Of a DNA stretch of 64,000 bases, positions 42,377 to 52,392 are shown piece by piece. Within the stretch, counting starts at the first letter, position 1, and the number at the start of each line of letters is the position of its first letter. Where the stretch lies: NCBI GenBank assembly GCA_041071465.1, contig CP163498.1:5846001-5910000 (forward strand). Direction: 5' to 3'. The position numbers and the translations under genes were made by a program. This DNA is from Pseudomonas putida (GTDB taxonomy: Bacteria; Pseudomonadota; Gammaproteobacteria; Pseudomonadales; Pseudomonadaceae). The notes below the pieces were generated by a model. That model did no database searches. It was not told the DNA's origin and saw nothing but the letters and a program-made list of their open reading frames with translations.

Positions 42377-43540
42377 TCATACCCGTGCAGCCTGCGCATT
42401 GCGCAGCACTTGCGCCAAACGCCTGAGCCCTTCGTCCAACTGGTCCGGGGCAACGTGGCTGAAATTCAGGCGCAGATGGCCGTGATGCCGGTCCGGTTCA
42501 GGGAAAAATGGCTCACCCGGCATAAATGCCACGTCCACCGCCAATGCGTCTGCCAATAGGGTGCGGGTATCCAGTGGCTGTTTCAGGGTCAGCCAGAAGA
42601 ACAGCCCGCCATCCGGCTTGTGCCAGTCGGCCAGGTCGGCAAAATGCGCTTCCAGCGCCAACTGGAACGCATCCCTGCGCGTGCGGTAGTAGTCGCGCAA
42701 GGTCTTCAGGTGCAGCTGCAGCTTGTCGCTGCCCAGCCACTGCAGCACCTGCCACTGCCCCACCCGGTTGGTGTGCAGGTCGGCAGCCTGCTTGAGCCGC
42801 AACAAATGCGGGAACAGGTCGGGGCTGGCGATCAGGTAGCCCACCCGCAGGCCGGGGAGCAAGGTCTTGGACACCGTACCGGTGTAAATCCAGCTGGCGT
42901 TACGCAAGCGGCTGACGATCGGCTGGGCGCTGCCACCATCGAAGCTCAGCTCGCGATAGGGTTCGTCCTCGACCAACGTCACCCCGAACTCATCCAGCAA
43001 GGCCGCCACCGCGTCGCGCTTGGCTTCGCTGTAGCGCAGGCCCGAGGGGTTCTGGAACGTCGGGATCAAGTAAATGAAGGCCGGGCGATGGCGCTGCAGG
43101 CACCCGCGCAGTTGCGCCAGGTCCGGGCCATCGGCCTGCATCGGCAAGGCCAGGCAATCGGCGCCAAACAGCTGGAAGATCTGCAGCGCCGCCAGGTAGG
43201 TCGGCGCTTCGAGCATGATCTGCGTGCCTTGGTCGATGTACAGCTTGGCCGCAAGGTCCAGGGCCTGTTGCGAACCACTCACCACCAACACCTGGCTGGC
43301 CTGACAGTCAATCCCCAGTGCCCGTGCTTCGGCCGCCAGTGCTTCGCGCAGGGCCGGCTCGCCCTCGCTCATGCCGTACTGGCCCATGTTGACCGGCATG
43401 TCGGCCCAGTCGACCTTGGGCAACATCGCTTCGGCCGGCAAACCGCCAGCGAACGACATCACCCCAGGGCGCTGGGCAGCGGCGAGGATTTCACGGATCA
43501 GGGAACTCTTGAGGCGCGTGACACGTTCAGAGAAAGCCAT
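42377..43540 (-). CDS. PLP-dependent aminotransferase, class I/II (2-aminoadipate/aromatic type)
   Basis: 387 residues. MSFAGGLPAEAMLP and GQYGMSEGEPALREALA open the fold; YLIPTFQNPSGLRY carries the PLP-contacting Asn, LVEDEPYREL the Asp, and YTGTVSKTLLPGLRVGY the Schiff-base Lys. It resembles LysN/ARO8-like enzymes or a MocR aminotransferase domain without the GntR head. Start ATG 43540 (MAFSERV) is preferred over a longer in-frame start. Divergent from a MarR gene whose operator-like palindromes lie between the starts, so it is probably regulated by it. Confidence 0.83.
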   Translation of the reverse strand: MAFSERVTRLKSSLIREILAAAQRPGVMSFAGGLPAEAMLPKVDWADMPVNMGQYGMSEGEPALREALAAEARALGIDCQASQVLVVSGSQQALDLAAKLYIDQGTQIMLEAPTYLAALQIFQLFGADCLALPMQADGPDLAQLRGCLQRHRPAFIYLIPTFQNPSGLRYSEAKRDAVAALLDEFGVTLVEDEPYRELSFDGGSAQPIVSRLRNASWIYTGTVSKTLLPGLRVGYLIASPDLFPHLLRLKQAADLHTNRVGQWQVLQWLGSDKLQLHLKTLRDYYRTRRDAFQLALEAHFADLADWHKPDGGLFFWLTLKQPLDTRTLLADALAVDVAFMPGEPFFPEPDRHHGHLRLNFSHVAPDQLDEGLRRLAQVLRNAQAARV

Positions 43541-43574
43541 GGGGATCACCGGTAGCAAGGCAGAAGGAAAATAC

Positions 43575-43589
43575 GTCAAACTATTTGAC
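43575..43589. promoter_or_regulatory. MarR operator candidate 1
   Basis: GTCAAA-CTA-TTTGAC, a perfect 6-bp palindrome 35 bases outside the aminotransferase start codon. It has the same GTCAAW-N3-WTTGAC pattern as the site at 43617-43631. Confidence 0.6.
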
Positions 43590-43616
43590 CGAAATTACGC
43601 TGCCACCCGTGGATTA

Positions 43617-43631
43617 GTCAATATGATTGAC
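43617..43631. promoter_or_regulatory. MarR operator candidate 2, overlapping the marR start codon
   Basis: GTCAAT-ATG-ATTGAC, perfect, with the ATG start codon of the MarR gene as its spacer. Centre-to-centre distance to the first site is 42 bp, four helical turns. Confidence 0.6.
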
Positions 43632-44069
43632 CTTAAAAACCCTGCCTCCCAGCAACAGGCGATGGAGGCCTTTTTCTTCGGCTACCAGGCGTTCACCGCC
43701 AAGGCCGACGAAATGCTCGAACGCCGTGGCCTGGGCCGGGTGCATCAACGCATCGTGTTCTTCATCGCGCGCTATCCGAACCTGAGCGTGAAGGACTTGC
43801 TGGCCTTGCTTGGGGTCAGCAAGCAAGCGCTGAACATGCCAATGCGCCAGTTGACGGAAATGCGCCTGGTGGAGAGTGCGGCCTGCGAGGCCGACAAACG
43901 CAAGCGCTTGCTGGCCCTGACCGAGGAAGGCGCGCGCCTGGAGCAGATGCTGCGGCGCGAGCAGGTGAAGTTGCTGGAGCGGGTGTTCGCAGAAGCCGGG
44001 GAAGACGCTGTGAATGGCTGGCTGGCAGTGAACACGGCGCTGGGCAAAAGCCAGATGGCTACTGCCTGA
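43623..44069 (+). CDS. MarR-family transcriptional regulator
   Basis: 148 residues with a winged helix-turn-helix (LGRVHQRIVFFIARYPNLSVKDL, LLGVSKQALNMPMRQLTEMRLVE as part SKQALNMPMRQL; wing CEADKRKRLLALTEEG). ATG 43623 lies inside a palindrome (43617-43631), and there is no clear Shine-Dalgarno sequence, consistent with strong autoregulation and weak or leaderless translation. Divergent from the aminotransferase gene. Ligand unknown. Confidence 0.85.
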   Translation: MIDLKNPASQQQAMEAFFFGYQAFTAKADEMLERRGLGRVHQRIVFFIARYPNLSVKDLLALLGVSKQALNMPMRQLTEMRLVESAACEADKRKRLLALTEEGARLEQMLRREQVKLLERVFAEAGEDAVNGWLAVNTALGKSQMATA

Positions 44070-44072
44070 ACA

Positions 44073-44101
44073 CGCCTGGCGGCACTTGCGCCGGCCAGGC
44101 G
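44073..44101. terminator. Bidirectional hairpin between MarR and TonB receptor genes
   Basis: CGCCTGGC and GCCAGGCG, 8-bp arms with a further GGC/GCC inside the loop, between convergent stop codons. Confidence 0.5.
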
Positions 44102-44123
44102 CTCAGCCCTGCCAGGCGCAGGC

Positions 44124-46531
44124 TCAGAAACTGTACTTGGTACTGAGCATCACATTGCGCGGCTCGCCATAGAACCCGGTGTAAAAGGTCGGGTCCAGCG
44201 CGCTGAGGTATTTCTTGTCGAACAGGTTGTTCACGTTAACGGTCGCCGTCAGGTGCTGGGTGACGTCATAACGCGCCATCAGGTTGAACACCGCGTATTG
44301 GCCCTGGGTCGCCTTGACCGTATGGCCAATCTGCCACGGCGCATCAGTCAGGCTCAGGCCGCTTTGCCAGTTCATGCCGCCACCCACGGTCAGGCGATCA
44401 AGCTCGCCCGGCAGGCGGTAGGTGGTCCACAGTTTGACCATGTTCGCCGGGGCGATGGTGTTGATACGCTCATGGTCCGCATCCTTGGTCAGGCTGTGGC
44501 TGTAACTTGCAGTGACGTTCCAGCCGGGCGTGATCTCGCCGAAGACTTCCAGGTCGATACCCCGCGTGGTGGCACCGGACACCGCCTTGTAAGCGCGCTC
44601 GCGATCGGTCCCTTCGACGAAGCCGCCACTGAGCACACCCAGGTTGTCCTGCTTGATCTGGTAAAGGGCAATGGCTGTATTGACACGCCCGTCCAGCAGC
44701 TCGCTTTTCAGGCCGATTTCATAGTTGTCGCCTTCGCGCGGCTCAAGCGTGGCGCCACTGCTGTCGCGTAGCGACTGTGGCTTGTAGATCTTGGTGTAGC
44801 TGGCATACACCGAATGCTGTGCATTCAGGTCGTAGACCACACCCGCGTAGGGCGTGACAAAACCGGATTCGCGGGTGGCCTGATGGTTGGTCGAACGGGT
44901 GTAGGGCGCGTTGTAGATGGCCTTTTTCTTGTAGCTGTAATCGCCGACACGGGCGCCCAAGATCAGTGACAGGTCGTCGGTCGGCTTGAAACGCGCCACC
45001 ATGTACGCAGCATCCTGGCGGATGGTGGTGTCATCGTTCATCAGTTTGCCCACCGAGACCGGGCGGTCGGTGTTGTTGTCCCAGTCGTAGATATTGACCG
45101 GCTTCATTTCCAGGTCATCGTCGTCCGGGTTACTGTAGTCGTGAAACGCCGAGCCGCTCACACCGGCCAACAGCTCGTGCTGGCGCCCCAGCAACTGGAA
45201 CGGCCCCTGAACGATGGCATCGATACCCAACTGACGTTGCGAGCCATAGCCGTCGCCGCCATACAGGTAAGCACCCTCCCCGGTTTGCTTGTTGGGGAAA
45301 CCGCCACTGGCGGACGCCAGCGAGTAGTCACGGGTGCTGTACATGTTGTTTACCGACACCTTCAGCTTCCAGTCGTTGACCAGGTCTTGTTCCAGGGTGG
45401 CGAAGGTATTGAGGGTGTCCTGCTGGCGATAGCTCCAGCGCGAGGCCGCATTGGTCGAGCGCGAGAAATCGGTCTGCTCGCCGTCATCGTAGAACAGCGG
45501 GAAGCTGGCGAACGAAACCCCACGCGGGTCGTTTTTCTGGTAGTCGAAGCCTACCGTCAGCAGGATGCTGTCGCTGAGGTCCGCTTCGAGGATGCCGTAA
45601 TAGGTCTGTTTTTCCTGCTGGTAATGGTCGATGTAGCTGTTGCCCTGCTGGTAAGCCACCACGGCACGGCCACGCAGGCGGGCGTCGGCGGTCAGTGGGC
45701 CGGATAGATCGACTTCGCTTCGATAGGTGTCCCAAGACCCCGCTCCGGCGCTGACAGCACCTTGGAAGTTTGCCGTCGGACGCTTGCGGATCAGGTTAAC
45801 GCTGCCCGACGGGTCGCCGGCCCCGGTCATCAGCCCGGTGGCACCGCGAACGATTTCGACTCGGTCATAGATGGACGTGTCGATCATGCTCTGCGGGCTG
45901 GCACTGGTCTGCACGATCAGGGTGGTGGGGATACCGTCAAACTGGTAGTTGTCGATCGAATAGCCACGCGAGTAGATGTTCACCCGCTCGCTGTCGATGT
46001 TCTGCACGTTCAGGCCAGGGGTTTGCTTGAGCACGTCACTGAGGGTGTTCAGTTGCTGGTCTTCGATGCGCTGGCGCGTCATCACGCTGACGGTCTGCGG
46101 GGTTTCGCGCAGCGACAACGCCAGTTTGGTCGAACTGTTGCTGGAACCGGTGGTGTAGGAGCCGGTTCCTTCCGTGACAGCCCCCAGGCCCGCCGCGTCG
46201 ATGTTGGTTGCACCAAGCTCCATGGCCCCACTGCTGTCGGCCCTGGCCAATACGTAGCGCTTCTCCCGGCCTGCACGACGCGCAGGCCGCTACCTTGGAG
46301 CAGGCGGGCAAAGCCCTGCTCCAGCTCATAGTCACCTTGCAGGCCGGGCGAGCGCAGGCCGGCAGTGTCTTGCGAACTGAAGGTGATCATGACCCCGCTC
46401 GCGGCGGCGAACTGGCTGAGCGATGCCGCCAGGCTGCCAGCCGGAATGTCGTAGGCGATGGCCCAGGCGGGCGTGACCACCAACAACGAGCCGGTCAGGC
46501 TCAGGGCAAGAAGTGAGGGACGTACGAGCAT
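44124..46531 (-). pseudogene. TonB-dependent siderophore receptor (FpvA/FecA type) with apparent frameshift
   Basis: With one added base it is 802 residues. Order: signal peptide (cut near AWA-IAY), STN signalling domain (YDIPAGSLAASLSQFAAASG), TonB-box/plug region (TPQTVSVMTRQRIEDQ, ERVNIYSRGYSIDNYQFDG), and a 22-strand barrel ending in KYSF. The frame breaks at 46265-46267 at the end of the STN domain: a GGG needing one more G restores VVQAGEKRYVLARAD. The STN domain marks a transducer receptor that signals to FecR. It lies downstream of fecR and the ECF sigma gene, as in cell-surface signalling systems. Confidence 0.85.
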
Positions 46532-46634
46532 GAAGGGGATCCTGAAAAGGTTGGCAATAACTGCGACTGATGCGCATGTGCAGGTAGAGCCGAAACAGGA
46601 AAGAAAAACTGTTACCCCTCCACGCGAAATATTT

Positions 46635-47558
46635 TCAGGCCGCCCTGCCCTCTACCCGCACCCAATAGCGCGTCAGGCGCCGCAGCCTTACCGGCAGGGA
46701 GTCCTCCAGGTTGGCCAGTACACCCTCGCTGTCATCCAGCAGGAATGTGCCCGACAGTCGCAACCCAGCGACCTCCGGTGCACAGCCCAGATAGCCGTGT
46801 CGATAACGGGAAAGCTCCGCCACGACGTCTTCCAGCCGCCAATCGACCACCACCAGCATGCCTTGCGTCCACGCCGAACCCTGCGCCACGGCCGGCAGCA
46901 ACGGCCCCGCAGTGTCAGCGGTAAAACTCACTGCCTGGCCTGCCTCGGCGCGCAAGGTTTGACCAATGGCCAGCCGTGGCTGAACCTCGACAGCATGGGC
47001 CTCCACCGTGACCCGGGAAATGCCCGCCCCCTGGCGTACCGTAAAGCGCGTGCCCAAGGCCAGCACACGGCCTTCGGCTGTTAGTACGCTGAGCGGGCGC
47101 GTATCCTTGGCCGTCTCGACCAGGATTTCGCCTTGGTGCAACACGATCAGCCGCTGCGTGCCATCGAACTGCACATCGGCCCGCGAGTCGGTGTCCAGCA
47201 CCAGCCGGCTGCCGTCGGCCAAGGTGAAGTGGCGGCGCTGCCCTACCCGCGTGCTGTAGTCCGCGCCCCAGGGCGAGACCTGATAGCCCCGCCAGCCGAC
47301 GACCCCCACACCCAGCAGCATGGCCAGCATCTTAACGGCGGCGCGGCGCTGTTGCCGTGCCTGTTCGAGCGTTGTCCCCGCCAGGCCTGCCGGGGCCTGG
47401 CCCAAGCGTTGCTGCAGTTGCTCGATGCGCTGCCAGGCCTGGGCATGCTGCGGGTCCGCCGCCAGCCATGCCTGCCACTCGCGGCGTGTAGTGTCGCTGA
47501 CCGCACTGTCATGCAACCGCACATACCAGTCCACTGCCTGGGCCAGGGTGCGCTTCAT
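46635..47558 (-). CDS. FecR-family anti-sigma/sigma regulator
   Basis: 307 residues. The cytoplasmic N-terminal domain (AVDWYVRLHDSAVSDTTRREWQAWLAADPQHAQAW, shown as WQAWLAADPQHAQAW) binds the sigma factor; one membrane segment lies near 76-90; the periplasmic FecR domain (FTLADGSRLVLDTDSRADVQF, ALGTRFTVRQ) meets the receptor. It overlaps the sigma gene by four bases and precedes the receptor gene by about 100 bases. Confidence 0.9.
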   Translation of the reverse strand: MKRTLAQAVDWYVRLHDSAVSDTTRREWQAWLAADPQHAQAWQRIEQLQQRLGQAPAGLAGTTLEQARQQRRAAVKMLAMLLGVGVVGWRGYQVSPWGADYSTRVGQRRHFTLADGSRLVLDTDSRADVQFDGTQRLIVLHQGEILVETAKDTRPLSVLTAEGRVLALGTRFTVRQGAGISRVTVEAHAVEVQPRLAIGQTLRAEAGQAVSFTADTAGPLLPAVAQGSAWTQGMLVVVDWRLEDVVAELSRYRHGYLGCAPEVAGLRLSGTFLLDDSEGVLANLEDSLPVRLRRLTRYWVRVEGRAA

Positions 47559-48070
47559 GCTTCTTCCAGCAGCAGGCAGTGCATCAGGCCTCTGGCCAGA
47601 TGCTTGCGCACCGTGCTGACCGAAACCCCACAGCGATCGGCGGCTTTTTCGTAGCTGAGCCCATCGAGTTGCACGGCAAGGAAAATCTGCCGGGTACGCG
47701 CACCCAGGCCATCGAGCATGCGGTCGATGGCCAGCAGGCTGTCGAGGATCAGCGCGCGGGTCTCGGCCGAAGGCGCGTGCAGTTCCGGGCGCGCCATCAG
47801 TGCATCGAGGTAGGCCTGCTCCAGGCTGCGGCGCCGATACAGGTCGATGACCAGGCCACGGGCGATGGTCGCCAGGTACCTGCGGGGTTCCTGCAGGGTG
47901 CCGGATGAGCGTGCCAGAAGCACACGGACGAACGTGTCCTGGGCAAGGTCCGCTGCATCGGCGGAGTTGCTCAGCCGATGGCGCAACCAACCGCGCAGCC
48001 AGCTGTTGTGGTCACGGTAAAGGGCGTGAAGATGCGCGTGGGGTGCTGCGTCAGAGGCCGTTGTGGACAT
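47555..48070 (-). CDS. ECF sigma factor, FecI-like
   Basis: 171 residues. Region 2 (WLRHRLSNSADAADLAQDTFVRVL) binds the -10 element and core polymerase; region 4 (LDGLSYEKAADRCGVSVSTVRKHLARGL) reads the -35. Start ATG 48070 follows GGGAGAAGG. It would transcribe the receptor gene when the siderophore is bound. A Fur-box-like site lies 24 bases upstream, so iron starvation should induce the system. Confidence 0.9.
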   Translation of the reverse strand: MSTTASDAAPHAHLHALYRDHNSWLRGWLRHRLSNSADAADLAQDTFVRVLLARSSGTLQEPRRYLATIARGLVIDLYRRRSLEQAYLDALMARPELHAPSAETRALILDSLLAIDRMLDGLGARTRQIFLAVQLDGLSYEKAADRCGVSVSTVRKHLARGLMHCLLLEEA

Positions 48071-48093
48071 GCCTTCTCCCTGCCGGCAGTGAT

Positions 48094-48112
48094 GCAAATA
48101 AGAATTTGTCTC
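48094..48112 (-). promoter_or_regulatory. Possible Fur box upstream of the sigma factor
   Basis: GCAAATAAGAATTTGTCTC agrees with the 19-bp Fur consensus at 11 positions by eye. Location ahead of an ECF iron-starvation sigma gene supports it. Confidence 0.4.
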
Positions 48113-48262
48113 GATTGTATTGATAAGCCTTCGCCTTGGGAAGCCAGCGCCCAAGCCATGTTCATCACCGTGTTGACGCTATTTTCACAGTCAACCGATT
48201 AGCGTCACGCCTTTTCCGGCCACAGGCACATCTGCTGGCCGCCAAGGTACGACGAGGCATAC

Positions 48263-50040
48263 GTGTCACACACTACATCCCCGCCGCGCACAAGCGCGTG
48301 GACTGGGCCGGCCTGGGCTGGCTTCTGCTGTTCTTCTGGTACTTCTCCGGCGTCACCCAGGCGTTGTTGCTGTTCAGTGGCACCACCGGCTTTGCCGGTT
48401 TTCGCGATGCGTTCTTCCTCAGCAGCCTGTGGCTGGCCCCGGTGCTGCTGCTGCCCCGCTTCACCCGCGCCACGGCGGCTGTCATCGGCCTGGTATTGTG
48501 GGCCGCATCGCTGGTGGGCCTGAGTTACTTCGGCATCTATCGTCAGGAGTTCTCGCAAAGCGTCATCTTCGTGATGTTCGAGTCCAACACCGCCGAGGCC
48601 GGCGAATACTTCAGCCAGTACTTCAGCGTGTGGCTGGGCCTGGCGCTGCTGCTGTACACGCTGGTTGCAGTACTGCTGTGGAAACGTGTACGCCCCGTCA
48701 GCTTGCCCCTGCGCAGCCGCCTGCCGGTGGTGGCCCTGTTGCTGGTGGCCAACCTGGTGTACCCGTTCTACAAGCAGATGGTCACCCAGGAACGCAACTT
48801 CGCCGATGCCGCTGAAAAAGTGCAGCAACGCATGGAGCCCGCAGTGCCTTGGCAACTGTTGGTCGGCTACCGTCAGTATCGCCAGCAACTGGACAACATG
48901 CAGGACTTGCTGGCCCAGAACGCCGCATTGCCCCCACTGCAAAACCTGCGTGACAGCAGCGGCACCGCGCCGCGCACCCTGGTGCTGGTACTGGGCGAGT
49001 CCACCACCCGCGAGCACATGCACCTGTACGGCTACAACCGCGACACCACGCCCAACCTCGACGCGCTGGCCGCCAGCGACAAGGGCCTGACGGTGTTCCG
49101 CGACGTGGTATCGCCACGCCCGTACACCATCGAAGTGATGCAGCAGATCCTCACCTTCGGCGACGAGCAGAACCCGGACCGCTTCCTCACCGACCCGTCG
49201 CTGATCAACCTGATGAAACAGGCAGGCTACAAGACCTTCTGGATCACCAACCAGCAGACCATGACCAAGCGCAACACCATGCTCACCACCTTCTCGCAGC
49301 AGACCGATGCGCCGGTATACCTGAACAACCAGCGCAACCAGAATGCCAGCCAGTACGATGATGTGGTGCTGGCGCCGTTCGAGAAGGCCTTGCAAGACCC
49401 TGCGCCGAACAAGTTCATCATCGTGCACCTGCTGGGCACGCACATGGACTATCGCTTCCGCTATCCCGACGACTATGCCCACTTTACCGACAACACAGGT
49501 GTACCCGGCCAGCTGACCGCGGACCAGGTAAAAACCTACAACTTCTACGACAACGCGGTGCGCTACAACGACTATGTGGTGTCGAGCCTGATTAAACGCT
49601 ACTCGGCCGGCAACCCCAATGGCTTCCTGGTGTACCTGTCCGACCACGGTGAAGATGTGTACAGCTCCGGTGACCACGACCGCCTGGGGCGCAACGAAGG
49701 CGCGCCGACCCGGCCGATGTACACCATCCCGTTCCTGCTATGGACCTCGCCCAGCTGGCAGGCCGAGCACCCACGCGACTTGCAGGCGATGGCCAGCCGC
49801 CCTTACAGCAGCTCGCACCTGATCCATACCCTGTCCGACCTGGCCGGGCTGAGCTATGACCGCTATGAGCCGGCCAAGAGCCTGGTGAGCCCGCAGTTCG
49901 TGGCAGCACCGCGCTGGATCGGTGACCCGTACCGCAAGGATGGCTTGCGCGAATTCGACCACCTGCCGATGGACAAGGCTGCAGGCTTGCAGCAGGCGGC
50001 CAGTAATGGCGAAGAGCAGAACGGCAAGCGCTTGAACTGA
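48263..50040 (+). CDS. cptA: Phosphoethanolamine transferase (CptA-like), apparent frameshift near codon 6
   Basis: 592 residues after adding one base. Five N-terminal membrane helices (VDWAGLGWLLLFFWYFSG and following), then a periplasmic alkaline-phosphatase-fold domain: nucleophile Thr in LGESTTREHMHLYGY, metal ligands in LSDHGEDVY and GDHDRLGRNEGAPT. Transfers phosphoethanolamine to lipopolysaccharide core or lipid A. The long frame has no good start: GAGG precedes GTG 48263, whose frame (MSHTTSP) joins the protein only if CCCC at 48279-48282 gains a base, giving MSHTTSPAAHKRVDWAG. A TTG start at 48136 in the long frame is the alternative. Confidence 0.83.
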
Positions 50041-50062
50041 TGTTTTTTGGTTGAGATCGTTG

Positions 50063-50079
50063 GGGGCGCTTTGCGCCCC
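50063..50079 (+). terminator. Hairpin after phosphoethanolamine transferase
   Basis: GGGGCGC-TTT-GCGCCCC followed by TTG; a compact terminator-like stem 22 bases after the stop. Confidence 0.5.
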
Positions 50080-50139
50080 TTGCGTCACAATGGGCCGCAA
50101 AGCAACCCCAGGGCCTTAAGCCTTACATCACATAAATTA

Positions 50140-50160
50140 AATTTAAATTGATTTTAAATT
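50140..50160. promoter_or_regulatory. AT-only palindrome, TetR operator candidate
   Basis: AATTTAAATT-G-ATTTTAAATT, 10-bp arms with one mismatch about a central G, 48 bases before the TetR start. The stretch is sharply AT-rich against the GC-rich surroundings, so it overlaps the promoter as well. Confidence 0.55.
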
Positions 50161-50208
50161 ACGTGTGCGCGACGCTCTGCTCATTCCCTTGGCCCGCAGA
50201 GCAGCCCC

Positions 50209-50877
50209 ATGTCCACAGCTCCCCGCGAAACCCGCAAGGACGGCGCCGTCACCCGCACCCGCATCCTTGAAGCCGCTGGCGAACTGTTCGCCGCGCTTGG
50301 CTATGCCGAAACCAGCAACAAGGCCGTTGCCGCCAAGGCCGAGGTCGACTTGGCCTCGATCAACTACCACTTTGGCAGCCGCAACGGCCTGTACCTGGCC
50401 GTGCTCGACGAAGCACGCCAGCGTTTCCTCGACCTCAGCGACCTGCAGCGCATCACCCAAGGCAACCAACCACCCGCGGACAAGCTGCGCGTGCTGGTAG
50501 AGCTGGTGGTGCACAAAGCCACTTCAGCCCGGGACAACTGGCACCTGCGGGTACTGGCCGCGGAAATCCTCGCCCCCAGCCCCCATGGCCAGGCGCACCT
50601 GCAGGCGGCAGCGCCGTTGCGGCTGTCGCTGCTCAAGGCTCTGTTCAGCGAAATCAGCGGTATCCCTGCAAGCGACCCCGCCCTGACCCGCTGCATCCTC
50701 TGCGTCACGGCGCCCTGGGCAATGTTGTTGATCGGCCCGCGCGGTGGCTCTGGCGCGCTGCACGAGATTCTGCAAATGCCGGCCGACGCCGTTGCAGCGC
50801 AGTTGTACCGCTTTGCCCTGGCAGGCCTGCTGGATGCCGGCCAACAGCATGCCCAGGCCCACGCCACACACCGTTGA
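50209..50877 (+). CDS. TetR-family regulator (CerR/DUF1956 C-terminal type)
   Basis: 222 residues. The N-terminal TetR helix-turn-helix (TRTRILEAAGELFAALGYAETS, VDLASINYHFGSRNGLY) is followed by a ligand domain with FSEISGIPASDPALTRCILCV, like the subgroup controlling drug exporters. The exporter gene starts 10 bases after its stop, so the two are co-transcribed and presumably autoregulated through the palindrome at 50140-50160. Confidence 0.87.
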   Translation: MSTAPRETRKDGAVTRTRILEAAGELFAALGYAETSNKAVAAKAEVDLASINYHFGSRNGLYLAVLDEARQRFLDLSDLQRITQGNQPPADKLRVLVELVVHKATSARDNWHLRVLAAEILAPSPHGQAHLQAAAPLRLSLLKALFSEISGIPASDPALTRCILCVTAPWAMLLIGPRGGSGALHEILQMPADAVAAQLYRFALAGLLDAGQQHAQAHATHR

Positions 50878-50887
50878 GGTCAGCCCC

Positions 50888-52392
50888 GTGCAACCGATAT
50901 CCACCGATACCTCCCCCGCCGCAACGGACGCGCAAACCTCCATCCCACTGCTGCTGGCAGCCCTGATGCTGGTGATGTTCCTGGCCGCACTCGACCAGAC
51001 CATCGTATCGACCGCGCTGCCCACCATCGTCAGCGACCTGGGTGGGTTGCGCTGGCTGTCCTGGGTGGTCACCGCTTACCTGCTGGCCTCCACGGTGGTG
51101 GTGCCACTGTATGGCAAGTTCGGCGACCAGTTCGGCCGCAAGCGTGTGCTTCAGGTCGCCATCGTGGTGTTCCTGCTGGGTTCGGCGTTGTGTGGCGCAG
51201 CGCAGACCATGGCCCAGCTGATTGCCTTTCGTACCCTGCAGGGATTGGGCGGTGGTGGCCTGATGGTGGTGGCGATGGCCGCGATCGGCGATGTCATCCC
51301 GCCCGCCGAACGTGGCCGCTACCAAGGCCTGTTCGGTGGCGTGTTCGGCCTCGCCACTGTGGTCGGGCCACTGATCGGCGGTTTCCTGGTCGAGCACCTG
51401 TCCTGGCATTGGATTTTCTACATCAACCTGCCGCTGGGCCTGTTGGCGCTGTTGGTGATCGGCAGCGTGTTTCGCCCGCATGTGGCCCTGGTGCGGCATG
51501 AGGTGGACTACATCGGTGCATTTTTCCTCACCGTGGCACTGGGTGCCCTGGTGCTCATCACCAGCCTGGGCGGCAGCCTGCTGGCGTGGCAGTCACTGGA
51601 CATGCTGTGCCTGTCGCTGTTCGCCCTGATCGGCCTGGTCGGTTTCGTCCTCGAGCAACGCCGCGCCGCAGAGCCGATCATGCCGCTGCACCTGTTCCGC
51701 CACCGCACCTTCGTGCTTGCCGGGCTGATCGGTTTTATCGTCGGGGTATCGCTGTTCGGCGCGGTTACCTTCCTGCCGTTGTACATGCAGGTGGTGAAAG
51801 ACGCCACGCCGACCAGTGCCGGGCTGCAGATGCTGCCGTTGATGGGTGGCCTGCTGGTGGTGTCGGCGATTACCGGGCGACTGATCAGCCGCTGGGGCCG
51901 CTACCGGGTTTTCCCGATCCTTGGCACCCTGCTGCAAGTGGTTGCCCTGGGCCTGCTGAGCCGGCTTGAGCTGGACACGCCCATGGCGCTGATGAACCTG
52001 TACATGGGCCTTTTGGGCGCCGGCCTGGGCATGGTCATGCAGGTGTTGATCCTGGCGGTGCAGAACAGCGTCGAGCCGCGCCATATGGGCGTGGCCACCT
52101 CCGGGGCGACCTTGTTCCGCTCGATTGGCGGCGCCATCGGCGTTTCGCTGTTCGGCGCGTTGTTCTCGCATGCCCTGCTAGGCGGCCTGGCCAGCGATTT
52201 CGCCGCCAGCGCCGGTGGCCCGGCGAGCCTTTCACCAGCCGCCGTGCACGCCCTGCCCGCCGCCCTGCAACACAGTTACCTGCTGGCGTTTTCCGGGGCG
52301 ATGCATGGCGTGTTCATGCTGGCTGGGGGATCACCAGCGTGGCCTTCGCACTGTCCTGGTTGCTGCGCGAGGTGCCGCTGCGGCGAGCCTGA
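50888..52392 (+). CDS. DHA2-family MFS drug exporter (14 TM), apparent frameshift near the C terminus
   Basis: 501 residues after correction. LDQTIVSTALPTIVSDLGG is the DHA2 helix-1 motif, GKFGDQFGRKRV motif A and GGVFGLATVVGPLIGGFL motif C of antiporters. GTG 50888 has GAGG 8 bases upstream. At the G5 run 52325-52329 the frame leaves the family: as written it runs on as a proline/arginine-rich tail to 52861, antisense to the next gene. One added G gives GITSVAFALSWLLREVPLRRA and a stop at 52392. Probably exports a toxic compound sensed by TetR. Confidence 0.83.

Noticed and set aside
48136..48262. TTG start giving a longer phosphoethanolamine transferase
   Set aside because: The added residues are not membrane-like or conserved in character, and a GTG with GAGG upstream exists at 48263 if one C is restored.
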